DNA of 48,845 bases from an uncultured Lachnospiraceae bacterium (GTDB lineage: Bacteria; Bacillota; Clostridia; Lachnospirales; Lachnospiraceae): contig CANQNE010000018.1 in assembly GCA_947625135.1 (NCBI GenBank), positions 1 to 48,845 on the forward strand. Reading direction: 5' to 3'. The position numbers were made by a program, and so were the translations under genes. The notes under the pieces are model-generated. The model searched no databases and was not told where the DNA came from. It saw nothing but the letters and a program-made list of their open reading frames with translations. Shown piece after piece: positions 39,630 to 47,899 of this stretch. How positions within the stretch are numbered: the stretch's first letter is position 1; each line of letters begins with the position of its first letter.

Positions 39630-39712
39630 TCAAAATCTGAACATACCTGCTTCCCATGACGGAACAAAAATCCTTTGAATCCATCGATTTGAAAAAGACG
39701 ATACAAAATAAC

Positions 39713-39734
39713 GGCAGCCAAAATTCTGGCTGCC
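39713..39734 (-). terminator. Rho-independent terminator of the GNAT toxin-like pair
   Basis: GGCAGCCA (39713-39720) and TGGCTGCC (39727-39734) form an 8-bp stem with a 6-nt loop, followed on the minus strand by GTTATTTTG. It lies about 110 nt after the GNAT stop codon at 39,843. Confidence 0.6.
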
Positions 39735-39842
39735 GCTGCTGCAGTTTATTGTTATCTTTCGTATCTTCTTTTATATTTCTCTTTGGCATTACAAACAAAA
39801 GTCATTTACACTGTAGTAGTCCGCATTTTCATGAAAATCTTT

Positions 39843-40385
39843 TCACAGGATCTTGAAATACTGGTGCATATCCCCGCTGCGCTGCAGCTTCCTGAAACCG
39901 TAATCTTCATACAGCTGACAGAGCTTCGATTCATCCTTACACTCGATCAGAACGCAGCTGCAGGCAATACGCTTTTTCACCTCATAGATGATCTCGAACG
40001 CCCGGTCTAAAAGCTGCGCTGCAGAAGTATCTCCCACTGCGCCATCTTCTCCCTGCCGGTCTATATATTTTCCCAGCTGACCGATCAGGATAAAATGCGC
40101 CATATCTGATTCTTTTTTCAAACCGCTGAACAGCTTTCGGCGTTTAGCGCCGGAGACCATATCCGTCAGCATAACGATTTTGTTGGAAAGGGTAAAGTAG
40201 CCGTCCACCCGAATCGTTCCATTATGAAAAAATTTCTCTCTGTTGATCAGCAGGTAGATTGAACACCATCCCCGCTTTTCATAGGTAACTGCTTTTGTCT
40301 GCAGGAAACTCTCGATATCTTTATCCTTCGTACAATGATAGTTTTCCAATACCTTTTCCAACTGTTCTGAAGGTATCTCCTCCAT
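39843..40385 (-). CDS. GNAT-family acetyltransferase, toxin-like
   Basis: The 180-residue protein has a GNAT-like fold. A strand with M-A-H-F-I-L-I-G-Q-L-G-K, then A-A-Q-L-L-D-R-A-F, and the C-terminal C-V-L-I-E-C-K-D-E-S-K-L with L-Y-E-D-Y-G-F match a Firmicutes group of Gcn5-like proteins found behind a very small gene. The acetyl-CoA loop differs from the canonical R-x-x-G-x-G. Such proteins resemble TacT/KacT-type tRNA-acetylating toxins in size and order. ATG 40385 overlaps the stop of the 54-codon gene upstream (TGATG), so the two are co-translated; GTG 40388 is the alternative. Toxin function is inferred, not shown. Confidence 0.78.
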   Translation of the reverse strand: MEEIPSEQLEKVLENYHCTKDKDIESFLQTKAVTYEKRGWCSIYLLINREKFFHNGTIRVDGYFTLSNKIVMLTDMVSGAKRRKLFSGLKKESDMAHFILIGQLGKYIDRQGEDGAVGDTSAAQLLDRAFEIIYEVKKRIACSCVLIECKDESKLCQLYEDYGFRKLQRSGDMHQYFKIL

Positions 40386-40549
40386 CACTTTTCGGAGCGG
40401 CCAGAGTATTCCTCTAATATCTTTATCCCCTCTTCATAATAATGGGTCTTGATCTCCCGCTTCGGGTCCGGATCCTCCATGGCCGCAATCAGTCTGTCAA
40501 CTGCTTCCTCGCTGAGTACCATTTTTCTTGTAATTGATTCTGTTGACAT
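40385..40549 (-). CDS. 54-residue putative antitoxin upstream of the GNAT gene
   Basis: This short frame starts at ATG 40549 with AAGGAGG 8 nt ahead and stops at 40385, sharing bases with the GNAT start. It encodes M-S-T-E-S-I-T-R-K-M-V-L-S-E-E-A-V-D, a likely strand-helix start, then a charged stretch P-D-P-K-R-E-I and a Tyr-rich C-terminal helix. I see no clear ribbon-helix-helix domain, but the size, order and overlap fit an antitoxin. A good promoter (40,614-40,642) precedes it. Confidence 0.7.
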   Translation of the reverse strand: MSTESITRKMVLSEEAVDRLIAAMEDPDPKREIKTHYYEEGIKILEEYSGRSEK

Positions 40550-40613
40550 CCTATCGCCTCCTTTTCAGTAGTATAGATGAAATCCTTCCTCTATATCTCA
40601 AGCTTCTGCGTAT

Positions 40614-40642
40614 ATTGTATCACACAGTCATTTTGTTGTAAA
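40614..40642 (-). promoter_or_regulatory. Promoter of the antitoxin-GNAT pair
   Basis: TTTACA (40642-40637), 17-nt spacer and an extended -10 TGA-TACAAT (40619-40614) on the minus strand, some 65 nt before ATG 40549. It starts just after the rplT operon terminator. Confidence 0.72.
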
Positions 40643-40671
40643 TAAATTTTGTCGGATCTTGTAAAAAACGC

Positions 40672-40718
40672 AAAAAAGAACGGCTACATTCATGATACCA
40701 GAATACATCCGTTCTTTT
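40672..40718 (-). terminator. Terminator of the infC-rpmI-rplT operon
   Basis: On the minus strand AAAAGAACGG (40718-40709) pairs with CCGTTCTTTT (40683-40674), with further wobble pairing inside (TGTATTC with GAATGTA). A run of T follows. It lies 57 nt after the rplT stop codon. Confidence 0.8.
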
Positions 40719-40774
40719 GCTTTACATATCCGATTTTATTTTCCGCTGAACTTCAGCAGTTTGGCAGGGACGCC

Positions 40775-41131
40775 TTACGCGATCTTGCTCTTTGCAAGCT
40801 CTGCCAGGGAAGCAAATCCCTCTGCATCGTTGATGGCCATGTCGGAAAGCATCTTTCTGTTTATCTCCACGCCTGCCAGCTTCAGACCATACATCAATTT
40901 GCTGTAGGACAGACCGTTGATCCTTGCCGCCGCATTGATTCTGGCGATCCAGAGACGTCTGAACTGACGTTTTCTCTCCTTACGTCCTGAATATGCCGTT
41001 GCAAGGGCTCTCATCACAGATTGCTTTGCAACTCTATATTGTTTTGATCTGGCTCCTCTGTAACCCTTTGCCAGCTTTAATACACGATTGTGTTTCTTCT
41101 TAGCGTTCATGCCGCCTTTCACTCTTGCCAT
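40775..41131 (-). CDS. rplT: Ribosomal protein bL20
   Basis: The 118-residue basic protein of the large subunit shows the L20 start M-A-R-V-K-G-G-M-N and the helical, Lys/Arg-rich N-terminal extension. [13 protein letters not shown] and S-Y-S-K-L-M follow. L20 organises 23S rRNA early in assembly and often represses its own operon by binding the leader RNA. It is the last gene of infC-rpmI-rplT, 25 nt after rpmI, with a terminator behind it. Confidence 0.98.
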   Translation of the reverse strand: MARVKGGMNAKKKHNRVLKLAKGYRGARSKQYRVAKQSVMRALATAYSGRKERKRQFRRLWIARINAAARINGLSYSKLMYGLKLAGVEINRKMLSDMAINDAEGFASLAELAKSKIA

Positions 41132-41156
41132 GTCTTTTCTCCTCCTTCACCGCGTC

Positions 41157-41354
41157 TTAGATATAAGGCAAAATCTTCTTCATGTTCTTCACATTTGTCG
41201 GATCCGTAATGGTTGCTTTTCTAAGATTTCTCTTTCTTTTCTGAGATTTCTTGGTCAGGATATGGCTCTTATAGGCTTTCATTCTTTTCAGCTTTCCGGT
41301 TCCAGTCTTATGAAATCTCTTTGCTGCTGCTCTGCTTGTTTTGATCTTGGGCAT
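41157..41354 (-). CDS. rpmI: Ribosomal protein bL35
   Basis: The 65-residue, very basic protein has [13 protein letters not shown] at its start and R-N-L-R-K-A near the end, typical of L35. It lies between infC (31-nt gap) and rplT (25-nt gap), the conserved order of this operon. It is a structural part of the large ribosomal subunit. Confidence 0.98.
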   Translation of the reverse strand: MPKIKTSRAAAKRFHKTGTGKLKRMKAYKSHILTKKSQKRKRNLRKATITDPTNVKNMKKILPYI

Positions 41355-41385
41355 CGTTGTTTCCTCCTTTTACTGTATACACTAC

Positions 41386-41892
41386 CTATCTCTTCTCACT
41401 TAAAAACATCATCATGCTGCGGCCTTCCATCTTGGGCGCTTTATCTACCACGGCCACATCGGAAAGCATCTCGGCAAACTTATCCAGAATCACCTTGCTT
41501 GTCTGCACATGGGCCATCTCCCTGCCTCGGAAACGCAGCGTGATCTTGACGCGAGCTCCTTTTTCAATAAATTTACGGGCCGCATTGACTTTGGTGTTCA
41601 GATCGTTGGTATCAATGTTCGGCGACATACGGATCTCTTTGATCTCGATGATTTTCTGCTTCTTTTTGGCGTCCTTTTCTTTACGGGCCTGCTCATAGCG
41701 GTATTTCCCGTAATCAATGATCTTACATACCGGCGGCTTTGCGCCCGGTGCGATCTTCACCAGATCCAATTCCGCCTCCTGTGCCATTCTCAGCGCCTCG
41801 CGGGCAGACACGATTCCTAACTGCTGTCCGTCCTCCCCGATCAGTCGTACCTCACGGTCCCGAATCTGTTCATTGATCATTAACTCGCTTAT
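41386..41892 (-). CDS. infC: Translation initiation factor IF-3, probable AUA start
   Basis: The N-domain begins I-N-E-Q-I-R-D and the C-domain carries I-K-E-I-R-M and I-T-L-R-F-R-G-R-E. The product is 168 residues from an AUA codon (41892) or 164 from ATG 41880. Upstream of ATG 41880 lie codons for I-S-E-L in frame; the AUA is 9 nt after GGAGG, whereas the ATG would be 21 nt from it. IF-3 genes of many bacteria use AUU/AUA-type starts, because IF-3 itself rejects them, giving autoregulation. IF-3 keeps the small subunit free and checks start codons. It leads rpmI-rplT and follows a folded leader. Confidence 0.93.
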   Translation of the reverse strand: MSELMINEQIRDREVRLIGEDGQQLGIVSAREALRMAQEAELDLVKIAPGAKPPVCKIIDYGKYRYEQARKEKDAKKKQKIIEIKEIRMSPNIDTNDLNTKVNAARKFIEKGARVKITLRFRGREMAHVQTSKVILDKFAEMLSDVAVVDKAPKMEGRSMMMFLSEKR

Positions 41893-42120
41893 GGTAGTAC
41901 ACCTCCATTATAAATTCTACACCTCAACCTCGAAGGGCCACCCACCCTGGGCGGAGCATACAGCCTTGACAGCCGATCCCGCACCTGTAAGTGTACATCC
42001 TTCCCAACAGGCTTTTTTGTCACAGAGCTTTCCCATGACATAAAAAAGCGGATAGTCAGACCATCCGCTTAAAATACATATCAACTATATCGACCCGAGT
42101 CATTATCAAAATGCTAAGGT
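41893..42120 (-). ncRNA. Leader RNA of the infC operon with attenuator
   Basis: The leader before infC folds into several stems: a terminator at 42,041-42,070, a CCTGT/ACAGG stem (41,984-42,011) and a GC-rich stretch near 41,935-41,955. A terminator inside the leader followed by a full-length operon is the usual layout of L20-controlled attenuators. I place its 5' end only roughly because no convincing promoter was found. The rest of the 265-bp gap between lgt and infC shows no gene. Confidence 0.6.
42041..42070 (-). terminator. Attenuator hairpin in the infC leader
   Basis: AAGCGGAT (42070-42063 on the minus strand) pairs with ATCCGCTT (42053-42046) around a 9-nt loop and is followed by six T residues. 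It could also serve as terminator of lgt; both roles fit its place. Confidence 0.75.
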
Positions 42121-42157
42121 GAGAGCGGATACTCTGCTTTCATACGCAAGTAATTTA

Positions 42158-43024
42158 TCACAGATTTCCGTCGCTGTCAACCAATTTTTTCAATTTTCTC
42201 CTGTTTATGATCAAAAGCACTGCCGCGCATACCGCCAGCACCACAGAGAGCACCTGAGAGACCGGAACCTTTATCACGGGAATCAGCAGCTGGTCCGTGC
42301 GCAGCCCTTCGATCCATGCCCGGCCGATCCCATAGCCCAGCAGATAAAGCAGAAACAGTTCCCCGTCAAACTTTTTGCGCTTTTTACAGATCATCAGGAT
42401 AACAAATACGCCGATATTCCACAGGGATTCATACAGGAACGTAGGATGTACCTGTATCATACCGTCGGCTATGTTCTTTGCCATCTTTTCCGTCACGTCG
42501 CTGCTGCGGACTACACTGCGGGGAAGCTGCATGGCAAACAGCCCGTCGGTATAGTCGCCGAACGCTTCCCGGTTGAAAAAATTGCCCCACCGGCCCAATA
42601 TCTGGCCGATGAGAAGCCCCGGACAGCAGGTGTCCGTCACCAGACGGAAGGACATCTTCTTCACTCGTGTATAGATCCAGATCGCCGCCACCGCGCCGAT
42701 CACCCCGCCGTATATGGCGATACCGCCATTCCGGTAATTGATGATCTCCGAAATATGATACCGGTAATAATCCCAGCGAAATGCCACATAGTAGATCCGG
42801 GCGCCGATGATCCCGGAAACAATGGCGATCATCAGCATATTAAAATAATGATCTACATTCTGCCCCGTCCGCTTTGCCTCCCGGAGGGCATACATCACGC
42901 CGAGAAGCATGCCCACTGCGATCACCACGCCGTAATAGGCGATCTCAAAGCCAAAAACACGAAAACTTTTTCCTATTGATTCAAAATACAGGTGCAAATG
43001 GGGAAACGCAATGCGTCCGTCCAT
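42158..43024 (-). CDS. lgt: Prolipoprotein diacylglyceryl transferase
   Basis: The 288-residue membrane enzyme has about seven helices and the Lgt signature G-Q-I-L-G-R-W-G-N-F-F-N-R-E-A-F-G near residue 140, plus H-P-T-F-L-Y-E and the R-x-E-G-L-R end motif (W-I-E-G-L-R-T-D). It attaches diacylglycerol from phosphatidylglycerol to the lipobox Cys of prolipoproteins, such as the two coded in this window. A GC-rich short gap with a GCTGCC/GGCAGC hairpin separates it from ychF upstream. Confidence 0.97.
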   Translation of the reverse strand: MDGRIAFPHLHLYFESIGKSFRVFGFEIAYYGVVIAVGMLLGVMYALREAKRTGQNVDHYFNMLMIAIVSGIIGARIYYVAFRWDYYRYHISEIINYRNGGIAIYGGVIGAVAAIWIYTRVKKMSFRLVTDTCCPGLLIGQILGRWGNFFNREAFGDYTDGLFAMQLPRSVVRSSDVTEKMAKNIADGMIQVHPTFLYESLWNIGVFVILMICKKRKKFDGELFLLYLLGYGIGRAWIEGLRTDQLLIPVIKVPVSQVLSVVLAVCAAVLLIINRRKLKKLVDSDGNL

Positions 43025-43092
43025 ATTTTCGCCTCCAAACCTCGGGCGCTGCCGCCGCCCGGCAGCCGCGGGAACCGTGGTACATCATTCTC

Positions 43093-44190
43093 TTACACAT
43101 TAAATCGGAACAGGATCACGTCGCCGTCCTTCACCACGTAATCCTTGCCCTCCAGACCGACAATGCCCTTTTCCTTTGCCTTCGCATAGCTGCCGCAGTC
43201 CAGAAGATCCTGATAATTGACTACCTCCGCCCGGATAAACCCACGCTCGAAGTCCGTATGGATCTTTCCCGCTGCCTGAGGCGCCTTCGTGCCCTTTTTG
43301 ATGGTCCACGCCCGCGTCTCATCCTCGCCGCTTGTAAGGAAGCTGAGCAGTCCAAGAAGAGAATAGCTTGCCTGGATCAGTTTTTCAAGGCCCGACTTTG
43401 CAAGACCGAGTTCTTCCAGAAACATGGCTTTTTCTTCATCGTCCAACTCTGCGATCTCCTGCTCGATCTGCGCGCAGATCACAAACACCTCGCTGTTTTC
43501 CGAAGCCGCATACTCCCGCACCTGCGCCACGTAAGGATTGTCCGCGCCGTCGTTTGCCAGATCCTCCTCGCCCACGTTGGCCGCAAAGATCACCGGCTTT
43601 CCGGTGAGCAGCTGATAGGAAGCAAGCCATTCCTGCTCATCCTCATCATCCGTTCCGAAGCTTTTTACCAGCTTTCCGTTTTCAAGATGCGCTTTCAGCC
43701 TTTGCAGAAGATCCAGCTCTTTGGCCAGCGCTTTATCGTTTTTCGCGCCTCTTGCGGTCTTTGATATCCGCCGCTCCAGTATTTCCAGATCGGAAAAGAT
43801 CAGTTCCAGATTGATGGTCTCAATATCTCTCGCAGGATTGACGCTGCCGTCCACATGGACCACGTTGGAATCCTCAAAGCAGCGCACCACATGCACGATG
43901 GCGTCCACCTCCCGGATATGGGACAAAAACTGGTTGCCCAGCCCCTCTCCCTTTGACGCGCCCTTCACCAGACCGGCGATATCCACAAATTCGATCACCG
44001 CCGGTGTTACCTTTCTGGAATGATACAGCGCCGCCAGCTTGTCCAGTCGCTCGTCCGGCACCGCCACAATGCCCACGTTGGGGTCGATGGTGCAGAAGGG
44101 GTAATTGGCCGACTCCGCACCCGCCTTTGTCAGTGAATTAAATAATGTACTTTTGCCTACGTTAGGCAGTCCTACGATTCCCAGTTTCAT
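43093..44190 (-). CDS. ychF: Redox-regulated ATPase YchF (Obg-family)
   Basis: The 365-residue protein has the P-loop G-L-P-N-V-G-K-S-T at residues 7-15, a coiled-coil insertion (about 130-210), N-V-G-E-E-D and a C-terminal TGS domain ending K-D-G-D-V-I-L-F-R-F-N-V. YchF prefers ATP over GTP and acts in translation and the oxidative stress response. Its length is normal. It is transcribed toward lgt with a 68-bp gap. Its promoter is not evident in the 86-bp upstream gap. Confidence 0.97.
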   Translation of the reverse strand: MKLGIVGLPNVGKSTLFNSLTKAGAESANYPFCTIDPNVGIVAVPDERLDKLAALYHSRKVTPAVIEFVDIAGLVKGASKGEGLGNQFLSHIREVDAIVHVVRCFEDSNVVHVDGSVNPARDIETINLELIFSDLEILERRISKTARGAKNDKALAKELDLLQRLKAHLENGKLVKSFGTDDEDEQEWLASYQLLTGKPVIFAANVGEEDLANDGADNPYVAQVREYAASENSEVFVICAQIEQEIAELDDEEKAMFLEELGLAKSGLEKLIQASYSLLGLLSFLTSGEDETRAWTIKKGTKAPQAAGKIHTDFERGFIRAEVVNYQDLLDCGSYAKAKEKGIVGLEGKDYVVKDGDVILFRFNV

Positions 44191-44276
44191 CTATCGTCAC
44201 ATCTCCCTTATCACAATAGAACTTCATGCAAATATCACCATAACATAATGAGCCTGCTTTTATCACCGCAGCGCCC

Positions 44277-44939
44277 TCATCCCTCATACTTCTTAAAAAT
44301 CTCCAGATAATCCTTCACATTCTGTGCGATATCGCCGCTGAAAACAGACGTACCGGACACGATCACATTGGCGCCCGCCTCCAGCACTACATGCACATTA
44401 TTTTTGCGGATGCCGCCGTCCACCTGAATATCCTTATTCAGTCCCAGCTCATTGAGACGCGTTCTCAGCTTCTGAATTTTTTTGGTACTGGTCTTGATGT
44501 ATTCCTGTCCGCCGAATCCGGGATTTACTGTCATGATCAGGATCATGTCCACCATGTCGATCATGTAATCCAGCGTATGGAGCGAGGTGACAGGATTCAG
44601 CGCCACGCCCACTTTGCAGCCGCATGCCCTGATCTGCTGCAGCACCCGGTCCACATGTCTGCAGGCCTCTACATGCACAGTGATGATATCCGCGCCGCAG
44701 GCAGCAAACCGCTCGATATAACGCTCCGGATTGCTGACCATCAAATGCACGTCAAAGATCATATCCGTCTTTTTGCGGATGGAAGCGATCACCGGCATCC
44801 CAAAAGAAATGCTGGGTACAAAATCGCCGTCCATCACATCAATATGTAAATACCTGGCCCCTGCCGCCTCCGCAGCCGCGATATTCTGTCCCAGATTCCA
44901 AAAATCCGCTGCCAGAATAGATGGTGCTAAATGGATCAT
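44277..44939 (-). CDS. rpe: Ribulose-phosphate 3-epimerase
   Basis: The 220-residue TIM barrel has the Rpe signatures L-A-P-S-I-L-A-A-D-F, H-I-D-V-M-D-G-D-F-V-P, H-L-M-V, T-V-N-P-G-F-G-G-Q and V-D-G-G-I. It interconverts ribulose 5-phosphate and xylulose 5-phosphate in the pentose phosphate pathway. It is coded 19 nt after rsgA in the conserved phosphatase-kinase-rsgA-rpe order of Firmicutes. The thiamine pyrophosphokinase gene often found next is absent; ychF follows. Confidence 0.97.
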   Translation of the reverse strand: MIHLAPSILAADFWNLGQNIAAAEAAGARYLHIDVMDGDFVPSISFGMPVIASIRKKTDMIFDVHLMVSNPERYIERFAACGADIITVHVEACRHVDRVLQQIRACGCKVGVALNPVTSLHTLDYMIDMVDMILIMTVNPGFGGQEYIKTSTKKIQKLRTRLNELGLNKDIQVDGGIRKNNVHVVLEAGANVIVSGTSVFSGDIAQNVKDYLEIFKKYEG

Positions 44940-44958
44940 ACTCTTCTCTCCCTGTTTT

Positions 44959-45837
44959 TTAGTATTTTTTCCGTTCTTTCAGTTCCTCCAGCATCAGCAG
45001 ATAATTTTCATACCGCCGGTCGCTGATCTTTCCCTGTTCCACTGCCTGCTTCACACCGCAGTCAGGCTCCTTATAATGCAGGCAGCCCTGAAATCTGCAC
45101 CGGTCTTCAAATGGGGCAAATTCCGGAAAACAGCCCTTCAGCTCCCCCTCCTCCATTTCCGGCACATAGAGAGAACTGAATCCCGGCGTGTCCAGAATAA
45201 AGGTGTTTTCATCCACCGGGATCAGCTGGGAATGTCTTGTGGTGTGCTTTCCACGCTGGATCTTCTCGCTGATGCTCCCCGTCTCCATGTAGGTATCCTT
45301 CTGCAGAAGATTCACAAGCGAAGATTTCCCGACGCCGGATGGGCCTGCCACCGCCGTCGTTTTCCCGCGAAGCAGCTCGTTCAGCTTTGCCACGCCTTCT
45401 TTTCTTTTGGCGCTTGTAAACAAAATCGGATAACCGCTGGCTAAATAGGCCTTTTGCAGTGTTTCGATCTCCCCGCAGGGCGCAGCGTCCGTCTTGTTGA
45501 AGCAGATCGCCGTACTGATGCCCTGATAAGTCATCGTCATCAGAAACCTGTCCAACAAATGAAAATTGGGCTTTGGTCTGGCAGCCGCGAAGATGACCAA
45601 TGCCTGATCGACATTGGCCACCGCCGGGCGGATAAGCACATTATTGCGGGGCAATATCTCTGTAATGCTTCCGGTTTTTTCCCCGGCATCCAACAGCTCC
45701 ACGCAAACGTAATCTCCCACCAGAGGCTTCAGCCCCTCCTTTCGGAAGGCGCCTCTTGCCTTACATTCCAAAAGCCCTGATTCCTTTGTATATACGTAAT
45801 AAAATCCTGCGATTCCTTTTATGATCTTTCCCTGCAT
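44959..45837 (-). CDS. rsgA: Ribosome small-subunit-dependent GTPase A
   Basis: The 292-residue protein has an N-terminal OB domain, then a circularly permuted GTPase: G4 motif F-N-K-T-D comes before the P-loop G-P-S-G-V-G-K-S-S. The C-terminal zinc knuckle reads C-R-F-Q-G-C-L-H-Y-K-E-P-D-C. RsgA checks late assembly of the 30S subunit and is inhibited by (p)ppGpp. ATG 45837 has GAGGAG just ahead; the longer frame to 45903 is unsupported. It lies 10 nt after the kinase gene. Confidence 0.97.
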   Translation of the reverse strand: MQGKIIKGIAGFYYVYTKESGLLECKARGAFRKEGLKPLVGDYVCVELLDAGEKTGSITEILPRNNVLIRPAVANVDQALVIFAAARPKPNFHLLDRFLMTMTYQGISTAICFNKTDAAPCGEIETLQKAYLASGYPILFTSAKRKEGVAKLNELLRGKTTAVAGPSGVGKSSLVNLLQKDTYMETGSISEKIQRGKHTTRHSQLIPVDENTFILDTPGFSSLYVPEMEEGELKGCFPEFAPFEDRCRFQGCLHYKEPDCGVKQAVEQGKISDRRYENYLLMLEELKERKKY

Positions 45838-45847
45838 GCGCTCCTCA

Positions 45848-47899
45848 TTAAAACGTGACTGACCATTTCGTTTCCACTTCGTCGCTGTCCACATACATCT
45901 CAACTGTTCCGGAATGATTGCCCTCTGTCCCTTCTACTTCTTTTACCAGAGGGAAATCCTCTTTCTGCAGACGGCCTTCATAAATGATCTTCACATATTC
46001 TTCCCCGTCGATCACCTCGCGCAGCTTCAGGGTAATATATCCGCCGTCAAAATTCTTCGGCAGCTGAGAAAGCTGAATGGTCACGCTGCCTCTGCCGCCC
46101 TCGACCACATTGGGGTCCGTCTGCGCAGTCTCCTGAGGCTTCTCGGTAGGTCTGGACAGATCCGCGCCCTGATTCAGCACAAGATCCACAGACGTCCCTT
46201 CTTCCACCTGTTTGCCGGATTCAATGCTCTGGGAAAGCACACATCCCGCATCCACGGAGCTGTCATAGTAATCGCTCTCGGTCAGTTCGCCCAGTGCCAG
46301 TCCCTGCCGCTCCAGCTTCTCAATGGCCCGCTCCTTTGTATTTCCGATCAGATAAGGAACCGTGATCATATCCCGGTTCTTGCCCCGGCTGATAGTCATG
46401 GTAACCTCGTCCCCCTTGCGGGCTTCCGTACCTGCGGCGGGAATGGTTGCGATCACGCATCCCACGTCTATACTGTCGTCATATTCATAGTCGCCTTCTT
46501 TTACAACCAGTCCGCTCTGCTCCAGCGCGGCGGTCGCCTTCTCCACCGTCATGCCCGCCACATCCAGAATGTTGAAAAATGTGGGGCCGTCGCTGATGGT
46601 CACAAGAATGGTGGTATTGATGTCCACAATATCGCCGGCGTCAACGCTCTGACCCATGATCAGCCCGGCTTCCACGTCGTCGGAATAATCATACCCGCCT
46701 TTTCGGATGCCGAGATTCATGGAATTCAGCTCTTTCGTCGCCTCTTCCACAGTCATTCCCTTCAGGTCGATCATGATCCGCTGCTTTTCGCGGTCAAAAT
46801 CCGCCGCCTCCGTAGCAGAGGCAGCGCCGCCCTTTCCTTTTGCCTGCCGGAAAGTAGACCACAGGGAATAACCCATAAATATAGCCAGCGCCACGATGAT
46901 CAGCGCCGCCACAATGCCCAGCACAGACATGACCTTGTCGATCTTCGGATTCACCGCTTCCTGCGCAGTCTCCTCTGATTCCTCTTCATTTTCCACATCT
47001 TCAGCCTGCTCCGGCGTCTCTTCCTGCGGTTCTTCCTCTTCTTTCTCCTCTTCCTTCTCCGCCGTCTGGGCTTCCTGAGAAAGCACCAGCGATATCTTCA
47101 GATCTTCAATGAGATCTCCCATGTTCTGGTATCGGTTTTTCGGATCCTTCTCCGTACATTTCAGTACGATCTCCGCCAGACTGTCCGGAATCTCCGGCAC
47201 CAGCTTCTTCGGAGAGGGAACCCCCTCCTGAATATGCTGCAGTGCAATGGAAACGGTCGTATCTCCGTCAAAAGGCACTCTGCCGGTGAGCATCTCATAA
47301 ATGGTAACGCCCAGAGAATAAATGTCGCTCTTCTCGTCGCTGCCTTCTCCTCTCGCCTGCTCCGGGGATGTATAATGAACGGAACCCATCACCGTATTGT
47401 CTCCCGTGGCGTCGGCCGTAGCCGCCTTGGCAATGCCAAAATCTGTCACCTTGGCCTTTCCCTCTCTGGAGATGATAATGTTCTGGGGCTTGATATCTCT
47501 GTGTATGATATGATTGTTGTGAGCCGCTTCAATACCCATGGAAACCTGTACCGCAATGCTGGTAGTCTCCCGGATCGTCAGTTTTCCTTTCCGCTCAATA
47601 TACCGCTTCAGCGTGATGCCGTCCACCAGCTCCATCACGATATAATACAGTCCATTCTCCTCCCCCACGTCATAAACGCTGACAATGTTGGGATGGATGA
47701 ACCCGGCCGCAGCCTGTGCCTCGTCACGGAATTTTGTCACAAAGGTCTTGTCCTCGCTGAACTCCTTCTTCATCACCTTCACGGCCACAAACCGATTCAG
47801 CTTCTGATCCTTTGCTTTATATACATCGGCCATGCCGCCTGTGCCGACTTTATCTATGATCTCATATCTTTCCGCTATAATCGTCCCGGTACTTAACAT
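45848..47899 (-). CDS. prkC: PASTA-domain Ser/Thr protein kinase PrkC
   Basis: The 683-residue kinase has G-T-G-G-M-A-D-V-Y at residues 18-26, the Lys in A-V-K-V-M-K, catalytic H-R-D-I-K-P-Q-N, D-F-G and S-P-E-Q-A. A long Glu-rich linker (about 283-318) leads to one membrane helix (about 327-350). Three PASTA repeats (about 372-580) follow, then a C-terminal beta domain. Extracellular PASTA repeats sense muropeptides; the cytosolic kinase regulates cell-wall growth, translation and germination-type responses. Its start overlaps the phosphatase gene by 7 bp, so the opposing pair is made together. The acidic linker is longer than usual. Confidence 0.96.
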   Translation of the reverse strand: MLSTGTIIAERYEIIDKVGTGGMADVYKAKDQKLNRFVAVKVMKKEFSEDKTFVTKFRDEAQAAAGFIHPNIVSVYDVGEENGLYYIVMELVDGITLKRYIERKGKLTIRETTSIAVQVSMGIEAAHNNHIIHRDIKPQNIIISREGKAKVTDFGIAKAATADATGDNTVMGSVHYTSPEQARGEGSDEKSDIYSLGVTIYEMLTGRVPFDGDTTVSIALQHIQEGVPSPKKLVPEIPDSLAEIVLKCTEKDPKNRYQNMGDLIEDLKISLVLSQEAQTAEKEEEKEEEEPQEETPEQAEDVENEEESEETAQEAVNPKIDKVMSVLGIVAALIIVALAIFMGYSLWSTFRQAKGKGGAASATEAADFDREKQRIMIDLKGMTVEEATKELNSMNLGIRKGGYDYSDDVEAGLIMGQSVDAGDIVDINTTILVTISDGPTFFNILDVAGMTVEKATAALEQSGLVVKEGDYEYDDSIDVGCVIATIPAAGTEARKGDEVTMTISRGKNRDMITVPYLIGNTKERAIEKLERQGLALGELTESDYYDSSVDAGCVLSQSIESGKQVEEGTSVDLVLNQGADLSRPTEKPQETAQTDPNVVEGGRGSVTIQLSQLPKNFDGGYITLKLREVIDGEEYVKIIYEGRLQKEDFPLVKEVEGTEGNHSGTVEMYVDSDEVETKWSVTF

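Larger units (their letters stand above)
39389..39842. other. Intergenic region upstream of the BMC operon
   Basis: These 454 bases contain no gene I can support. On the minus strand, in order: a terminator hairpin for the GNAT pair (39,713-39,734), an extended -10 element (39,624-39,629), a terminator-like hairpin (39,502-39,544) and the BMC promoter (39,443-39,471). ATAAAACAACA occurs at 39,601-39,611 and, inverted, at 39,417-39,427, which could be operator half-sites. No regulator gene is linked. Confidence 0.6.

Noticed and set aside
39656-39856. 66-codon plus-strand open frame in the BMC upstream gap
   Set aside because: It covers the terminator hairpin, lacks a ribosome-binding site and has low-complexity translation.
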